The notes beneath the pieces are model-generated. The model was not told where the DNA came from. It saw only the letters and a list, made by a program, of their open reading frames with translations, and made no database searches. A stretch of DNA of 64,000 nucleotides from assembly GCF_038004425.1 (NCBI RefSeq), contig NZ_JBBORC010000001.1, forward strand, positions 2,209,001 through 2,273,000. Direction: 5' to 3'. The position numbers and the translations under genes were made by a program. The stretch comes from Solibacillus sp. FSL W7-1464 (lineage in GTDB: Bacteria > Bacillota > Bacilli > Bacillales_A > Planococcaceae). Shown one piece after another: positions 59,241 through 64,000 of the stretch; positions within the stretch are counted from its first letter, which is position 1; each line of letters starts with the position of its first letter.

Positions 59241-59972
59241 ATGAATTTTGTAGTAGAAGGTCATCAAATGTACTATTCACAACGCTTGGCAAATATTGTA
59301 GGCATCGAGGAAGCAGCCATACTCCAGCAGCTGCATTACCGTCTAAAGCATCAAGGAAAGAAAAAGGTAGGACATTTCTGGTACTGTCAAACCCATCACC
59401 AATGGACCAAGCAGCATACTTACTGGAATGCCGCGAAAATTGGCCGGCTCCTTTTAAAGCTTGAACAGCGAAAGCTCATTATTTCAACAAGAAAATTTAA
59501 CCGCTTTTCAACGGACCGCTCGAAATGGTACCGGATTGATTACACGCAGCTGCAAAAATTGCTTGATGCGGAAGAAGCCGGTAACAATGAACTGGCGATG
59601 CAAGGCAGCTTGCCGATCGAGGCATCACAAAATGATAAAAAGAAGGCCCGGCAAGAAGCCGTGTCGGATATTATTCACTATTTAAACAAGAAGGCCAATA
59701 AGAATTTCAATGACCAGGCACCTGCCAATTACAGGTTAGTGAACACCATTTTAAATTTAGGTTATACGGTCGAGGAATGCTATACGGTGATTGACGAGCA
59801 AGTGAAATGCTGGCGCCATGACGTGCAAATGCAAAAATATTTACGCCCGATGACATTGTTCCGTCCGGTCAATTTTGAAAGCTATCTCAATAATGCCCAT
59901 GCAAGAAAAGCACCGCTTGAATACGTGCCAAAGCCGGTAGTACTTGATTATGAGGCAGGTGAAACGTTTTGA
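59241..59972 (+). CDS. Phage replication initiator-like protein (conserved phage C-terminal domain)
   Basis: 243 residues. The N-terminal part (about 1-110) resembles phage replisome organisers (AAILQQLHYRLKHQGK, GRLLLKLEQRKLI as a winged-helix-like region). Residues about 150-225 are the conserved phage C-terminal domain (IIHYLNKKANKNFND, ILNLGYTVEEC, MQKYLRPMTLFRPVNFESYL). It would open the phage origin and load the helicase encoded next, with which it overlaps. TTGGAGG precedes the ATG 59241. Confidence 0.85.
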   Translation: MNFVVEGHQMYYSQRLANIVGIEEAAILQQLHYRLKHQGKKKVGHFWYCQTHHQWTKQHTYWNAAKIGRLLLKLEQRKLIISTRKFNRFSTDRSKWYRIDYTQLQKLLDAEEAGNNELAMQGSLPIEASQNDKKKARQEAVSDIIHYLNKKANKNFNDQAPANYRLVNTILNLGYTVEECYTVIDEQVKCWRHDVQMQKYLRPMTLFRPVNFESYLNNAHARKAPLEYVPKPVVLDYEAGETF

Positions 59973-61237
59973 TTAAAAAGGAATATTTGGAGCAAAGCAT
60001 TTTAGCAACGATGCTTGAGGAGAATTATTTGATTTTGGACAGCCAGTTAAAGCCCGAAATGTTTTACGGGCAGCATCATCGCCAATTATTTAAGTTGATG
60101 CAGCAATTGGCAGCAGAGGGTCGTCCTGCCGATTACCTGACATTAAGTGCCCGCTTTGAAGAAATCCAGACGATCGGCGTTTCCTATTTGACAGAGCTGC
60201 TCAAGTTTGCCGATGCAGAAAAGTTTGATGATTATATACAGGTATTGCGTGAAGTTTGGCGCGAACGGCAAAAACAGCAGATCCTGTTTCAGGCTGCTGA
60301 GGGGGATTGGTCGATTCAGAAAATTATTGAGCGGCTGGACAATACACAACTTGAAGCCACTGTGACCGATACGTCGATCACCCAGGATTTAGTCGAAATG
60401 CATAACCGGCCATATGAGGATGTCGAGACAGAAGGAATGGTCGTGCCGCATATAAAGGAGCTCGGCCTATTGATCGACGGGTTTCGTCCGGGAGAGCTGA
60501 CGATTATCGCAGCACGTCCTTCAATGGGGAAAACGGATGTCATGAACAACTTAGCCCTCAATGCCGGGTGGCAAGGACATTTGCCGATTGTATTTTCACT
60601 GGAAATGACTAAAACGATTTTACTTGACCGGCTCATCGCAACAACGGGCAATTACTCCCGATTGAAGATGCGCAATCCGAAAATGCTTTTTAATGACAAT
60701 CAAAAAGCAGAATGGCTGCATGTGCTGGAACGGGTAAATAAGTCCAATGTGCATATTGATGACCGAAGCGGCTTGACGGTTGCGCAAATCCGCAGCCAGG
60801 CACGCCGGATTATCCGCCAGCATCCCGATAAGACACCGATCATTTTCATCGACTACTTGCAGATTATCCAAGCAGATGATGACTTTGACTATTCGGCAAT
60901 CGCGATGAGCAAAATCAGCCGCGCGCTAAAGCAGATGGCCAGAGAATTTGACTGCCCAGTCGTTTGTCTGGCCCAGCTCAACCGCAATGTCGAAACCCGC
61001 AGCAACAAGCGCCCGGTCATGAGCGACCTGCGCGATTCCGGCTCGATTGAACAAGATGCCGATATTATCATTCTGCTTTACAGGAACTCCTATTATAAGG
61101 ACCCGGAAGAGATCGATTCAAATGTGCCCGATCGTCTTGAACTTATAGTTGCAAAAAATCGGAATGGTCCAACCGGTACTGCCTCTACTTTTTATAATAA
61201 GATCACCGGGCATATTTCAACTGGGAGTGACAGGTAA
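59969..61237 (+). CDS. Phage DnaB-like replicative helicase
   Basis: 422 residues. The N-terminal domain (about 1-105) matches the DnaB N-terminal bundle (LEQSILATMLEENYLILDSQ, ADYLTLSARFEEI). The RecA-like domain has Walker A in AARPSMGKTDVM near 190, Walker B in IIFIDYLQII and the DnaB block RPVMSDLRDSGSIEQDADII. Start TTG overlaps the initiator stop (TTGA), with GCAGGTG upstream. No integrase, terminase or structural genes accompany it, so it is a prophage relic or a domesticated pair. Confidence 0.93.
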   Translation: MIKKEYLEQSILATMLEENYLILDSQLKPEMFYGQHHRQLFKLMQQLAAEGRPADYLTLSARFEEIQTIGVSYLTELLKFADAEKFDDYIQVLREVWRERQKQQILFQAAEGDWSIQKIIERLDNTQLEATVTDTSITQDLVEMHNRPYEDVETEGMVVPHIKELGLLIDGFRPGELTIIAARPSMGKTDVMNNLALNAGWQGHLPIVFSLEMTKTILLDRLIATTGNYSRLKMRNPKMLFNDNQKAEWLHVLERVNKSNVHIDDRSGLTVAQIRSQARRIIRQHPDKTPIIFIDYLQIIQADDDFDYSAIAMSKISRALKQMAREFDCPVVCLAQLNRNVETRSNKRPVMSDLRDSGSIEQDADIIILLYRNSYYKDPEEIDSNVPDRLELIVAKNRNGPTGTASTFYNKITGHISTGSDR

Positions 61238-61467
61238 TGCATGTAAAAACGGTGTACGAACTTTTACTGGAAATGATGTAACACGAAGAAAACTTCGGTG
61301 CTTACTGGATTTACCTCGCTTTAAAAAAGGGCTATTTGCAGAAGCAGGATGATCCTTAACGCATATACGACGTCCCTTTTACTGAAGCGGAAATTGAAGA
61401 ATTCGCGCAGATGGATGAACGCGGCTCAAACCTCATAAAACCCCTATGCAGAATTAGTCCTGCATAG
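61237..61467 (+). pseudogene. Phage gene with two in-frame ochre stops
   Basis: The frame starts at ATG 61237 overlapping the helicase stop (TAATG), then reads MHVKTVYELLLEMM, TAA at 61279, HEENFGAYWIYLALKKGYLQ, TAA at 61357, RIYDVPFTEAEIEEFAQMDE. The three segments keep one frame and look like real protein, so the stops are most likely decay. The family is not recognised. Confidence 0.6.
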
Positions 61468-61475
61468 GGGTTTCG
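61436..61475. terminator. Bidirectional terminator
   Basis: AAACCCCTATGCAG (61438-61451) and CTGCATAGGGGTTT (61460-61473) pair perfectly, between the phage relic and the convergent hydantoinase operon. Confidence 0.9.
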
Positions 61476-61490
61476 TAAGCTTCCCGCTTC

Positions 61491-63470
61491 CTATGCCCAA
61501 AAAGCAAGAGAACGTTTTTTCATCTCTTCTCTGTATTGCATAGTCGAAACCGGTAAAACTTTATTCGTTTTATAATCCATAATTACTCCATGTCGGCGAA
61601 CGACATCCATTTGATTAATTTCTCCAGCATTGTACATGCGTTCGACCTCAAGAGGGTCCAATTCCAGCCATTGACGGCGGTTATTACGAATATATTCCCG
61701 CTCTTTTGATGTTGCTTCGTAATCCACTTCAAACGCGTCAATATCCCGGTCAATTTCATAAATTATTACGCCGTAATCAAGTTTTGCACGCTCAATCGAT
61801 ACATACTCATCAATCACATCTTCCAAAACTGCATGAATATCGCGTTCTAACGGGTCACCTAAACCGCCGCCGCCTGCAGATGGTCGTGTAAATGAATCAC
61901 CTTTTTTCACTTCTACATTGGAGAAGATAGTCCCTAAAAACTCTTCATCACTTTGATTCGGATTAAGGATGGCCCCTTGTGGAATAGAAGGTAATCCCCC
62001 TTTGATGCCCCATGTAATCGAGCGTGAGCGGTCACAGCAATAGGACATGACCGTATTATTTATATCTGTTAACATACCGCCCTTTTCAACACCGCAGCCC
62101 CCGCGATATTTACCCGGACCTGCAGAATCGGTTATGATTTGGTGCTTCGTCGTAATAACCGGTGACAGCCGTTCCTGACCTTCACAAGGTTGAACACTTA
62201 ACCCGACCCCGAAAACCGGTGAAGTTGTATTTGCGCCGTCTCGGTCAATACGGCCACCATGACCGCCCGCCATCCAGTCGTACCACATAAAGTACTCACT
62301 GCCATTTTGTCGTTTATCATAACCGCCAATTAATAAATACTCTAAGTTAAAGGAACAAGCAATTGCACGTTCCGGCATGATGTTGGACCATAATTCAAAG
62401 CACGCATTCATGATTTTTTCAAACGACCCCGAACAGTAGCCCGATACCGCCACCGGACTTGGTGCGTTGACTACGGTATTTTCAGGGAGATACGTTTTTA
62501 CGACCCGATAGAAGCCCGAGTTTAACGGAATGTCCGGGAAGAATGTCTTGGTCCCTGCATAAGTTCCCGAAAGTGCCGAACCAAAACCGGCATTTAAAAA
62601 GCAGCTAATGTACGGGTGTGATCCGCTTAAATCATATAAAATCTCATCGTCCGTTATCGTCATTTTCACACGTATCGGAATTAGACCATCCCCAAGCTGC
62701 GGGTCCATATCAATATAATCCACGGTTTCCCATTCCCCTTTAGGCAAAACCGCAATTTTTGCCTTCATTAAACGCTCCACATAATTTTGTACTTCATCGA
62801 AAGCTAATAAAACCGTATCAATTCCGTACTTGTCAATCATCTCATTTAATTGCTTTTCGCCAACTTTTGCGGCTTCCACTTGCGAACGTAAATCTCCAAT
62901 TCGTTCTTCCGGAATACGCATATTTTTTACGATAATATTGACAATATCTTTTAAGTATTGGCCTTTACTGTATATCCGTACAGGCGGAATCCGCAATCCT
63001 TCGCCGAAATGTTCTTTCGCTGTAATATCGAAAGATCCAGGGTTTGAACCACCGACATCTGCCCAGTGCCCGTTCGTTTGCATCAGGGCTATAAGCTTTT
63101 CTCCATGAAATACGGGTAAAACGACTCGGACATCACTGAAATGTGTCCCTCCACGATAAGGATCATTTACTAAAAAAACGTCACCCGGGTGGATATCGTC
63201 CGCAAAATCTTCCAAAACTGCCTTCGCTGTTAAATGCAATGTTCCTACATGAACCGAAATATCCTGTGTCCCTTGCATGACCGTATTTCCATCGGCATCA
63301 CATAGTGCACAACTAAAATCACGGTTATAAATCACAAACGAATAACATGTACGCAACATTTGCTCTGCCATCTGATCGACCAGATTGACAAACCCGTTTT
63401 TCAACACTTCAAATGTTACGGGATCTAGATTTTGCACTTGATTATGTTCTGCTAATTTCATTGTACTCAT
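61491..63470 (-). CDS. Hydantoinase B/oxoprolinase family protein (HyuB-like)
   Basis: 659 residues, family length. It carries DPVTFEVLKNGFVNLVDQM, YNRDFSCALCDADGN, NDPYRGGTHFSDV, QTNGHWADVGGS and SGYCSGSFEKIMNACFEL, then SAGGGGLGDPLERD, the hallmarks of the B subunit of ATP-dependent hydantoinases or oxoprolinases. These cleave hydantoin- or oxoproline-type amides with the A subunit, encoded immediately upstream. The substrate is not evident. Start 63470 has AAGGAGG nine bases upstream; earlier codons overlap it. Confidence 0.93.
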   Translation of the reverse strand: MSTMKLAEHNQVQNLDPVTFEVLKNGFVNLVDQMAEQMLRTCYSFVIYNRDFSCALCDADGNTVMQGTQDISVHVGTLHLTAKAVLEDFADDIHPGDVFLVNDPYRGGTHFSDVRVVLPVFHGEKLIALMQTNGHWADVGGSNPGSFDITAKEHFGEGLRIPPVRIYSKGQYLKDIVNIIVKNMRIPEERIGDLRSQVEAAKVGEKQLNEMIDKYGIDTVLLAFDEVQNYVERLMKAKIAVLPKGEWETVDYIDMDPQLGDGLIPIRVKMTITDDEILYDLSGSHPYISCFLNAGFGSALSGTYAGTKTFFPDIPLNSGFYRVVKTYLPENTVVNAPSPVAVSGYCSGSFEKIMNACFELWSNIMPERAIACSFNLEYLLIGGYDKRQNGSEYFMWYDWMAGGHGGRIDRDGANTTSPVFGVGLSVQPCEGQERLSPVITTKHQIITDSAGPGKYRGGCGVEKGGMLTDINNTVMSYCCDRSRSITWGIKGGLPSIPQGAILNPNQSDEEFLGTIFSNVEVKKGDSFTRPSAGGGGLGDPLERDIHAVLEDVIDEYVSIERAKLDYGVIIYEIDRDIDAFEVDYEATSKEREYIRNNRRQWLELDPLEVERMYNAGEINQMDVVRRHGVIMDYKTNKVLPVSTMQYREEMKKRSLAFWA

Positions 63471-63491
63471 AGACTTCATCCTCCTTATCGT

Positions 63492-64000
63492 TTATTCGTT
63501 CACCGTAATAATAATATTTTTATAGACATCTACTTCCGCCGTAAATCCTGGTGGGATTACTGTCGTCGTATCTAACTGATCTACGATTGCCGGACCTTGT
63601 ATTTGTGTGTAGACCGGAATTTTATCGCGGTGATATACTTTCGTATCGACAAATTCCCCTTCGAAATAAACAGGACGTGTCTCTTTATAAGCATCTTCTA
63701 ACGTTCCTTCTTGTTCATATTGCAGAAATTCCGGTTTTGGCACCGTTCCAATGGCTGTTACACGCAATCCGTAAATTTCCACCGTCTGTTCAGGATCAGA
63801 GAAAGCAAATTCACGTTCATGTTCTTTATGGAAAGCAGCCAGTACATCTTCTAATGAAGTCAATTCATCCGGAACAACTACAGCCAATGATCGCCATTGC
63901 CCCTTATAGCGAAGGTCAATATAGTTCATCAACGTTGAAGTTTCTTCGGAAATCCCCTCTTCTTCCAGCAGCGCTTTCGCCTCAGTTCTCAACTCGCTGA
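63492..64000 (-). CDS. Hydantoinase A/oxoprolinase family protein (HyuA-like), C-terminal part
   Basis: Open to the right edge, so only the last 169 codons are present. Landmarks of the A subunit C terminus are visible: MNYIDLRYKGQWRSLAVVVP, FHKEHEREFAFSDPEQTVEIYGLRV, VYHRDKIPVYTQIQGPAIVDQLDTTTVIPPG. It is followed 21 bases later by the B-subunit gene, and the two are expected to form one enzyme. The ATP-binding N-terminal part lies outside the window. Confidence 0.9.
   Translation of the reverse strand, partial: SELRTEAKALLEEEGISEETSTLMNYIDLRYKGQWRSLAVVVPDELTSLEDVLAAFHKEHEREFAFSDPEQTVEIYGLRVTAIGTVPKPEFLQYEQEGTLEDAYKETRPVYFEGEFVDTKVYHRDKIPVYTQIQGPAIVDQLDTTTVIPPGFTAEVDVYKNIIITVNE

Noticed and set aside
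1-64000. rRNA or tRNA genes
   Set aside because: No stretch showed the conserved tRNA arms or rRNA sequence on either strand by eye; short RNA genes could still be missed.

Overview
The window looks like chromosome of a low-GC, spore-forming Bacillota of the Planococcaceae/Caryophanaceae type (Solibacillus or Lysinibacillus-like). This is inferred from an S-layer-anchored (SLH) glucosaminidase, a CotX-type spore coat gene behind a SigK-like promoter, a Spo0E-like phosphatase, PdxST vitamin B6 synthesis, SigB-type promoters, strong AGGAGG ribosome sites and frequent TTG/GTG starts. No rRNA, tRNA or CRISPR array was found.

Layout. 0.2-3 kb: pdxST and the SLH glucosaminidase. 3-31 kb: many small transcription units, mostly on the minus strand. 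They include Nudix, C39-like and HExxH proteases, pirin, GNATs, two ECF sigma/anti-sigma pairs (9 and 18 kb), DinB, DUF421, a CarD-like regulator, a CAP-domain secreted protein, the coat protein, HAD and histidine phosphatases, and oxidoreductases. Several genes here are broken: an A8 frameshift at 11.36 kb, an oligoendopeptidase with its middle deleted at 14-15.4 kb, and a truncated AraC regulator at 31.4 kb.

31.8-37 kb is an accessory stretch. Small membrane or secreted genes and a complete IS66 element (with an 8-bp target duplication) are separated by five copies of a short palindrome. Two copies carry a second, terminator-like hairpin whose stem differs while remaining largely paired. 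A dead copy of the 21.3-kb nucleotidyltransferase gene lies at its right end.

37-50 kb: a LytTR-DUF3021-ABC exporter operon; two stress enzymes (SDR and pyruvate-oxidase-like) with SigB-type promoters; a PAP2 phosphatase whose best start is ATA; a striking 600-bp array of ATTAGAA motifs, mostly at a 19-21 nt period (46.4-47.0 kb); a DHFR/RibD-like reductase; and a secreted alkaline phosphatase with TTTACA-type repeats upstream.

50-55 kb is a sulfide/persulfide module: TauE exporter, TusA, a rhodanese-metallo-beta-lactamase fusion, a TusA-rhodanese fusion, two more rhodaneses, DsrE and a CstR-type repressor. Five copies of a TACCCC-TA-GGTA palindrome lie within it, three of them directly at gene starts. 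The likely logic is that persulfide oxidises the two CstR cysteines, releases these operators, and turns on sulfur relay, persulfide oxidation and perhaps sulfite export.

55-64 kb: cupin, YhdH/YhfP-type reductase, a metNIQ methionine ABC transporter without a visible S-box, an isolated phage replication pair (initiator plus DnaB-like helicase) followed by a gene with two ochre stops, and a hydantoinase B/A operon running off the right edge.
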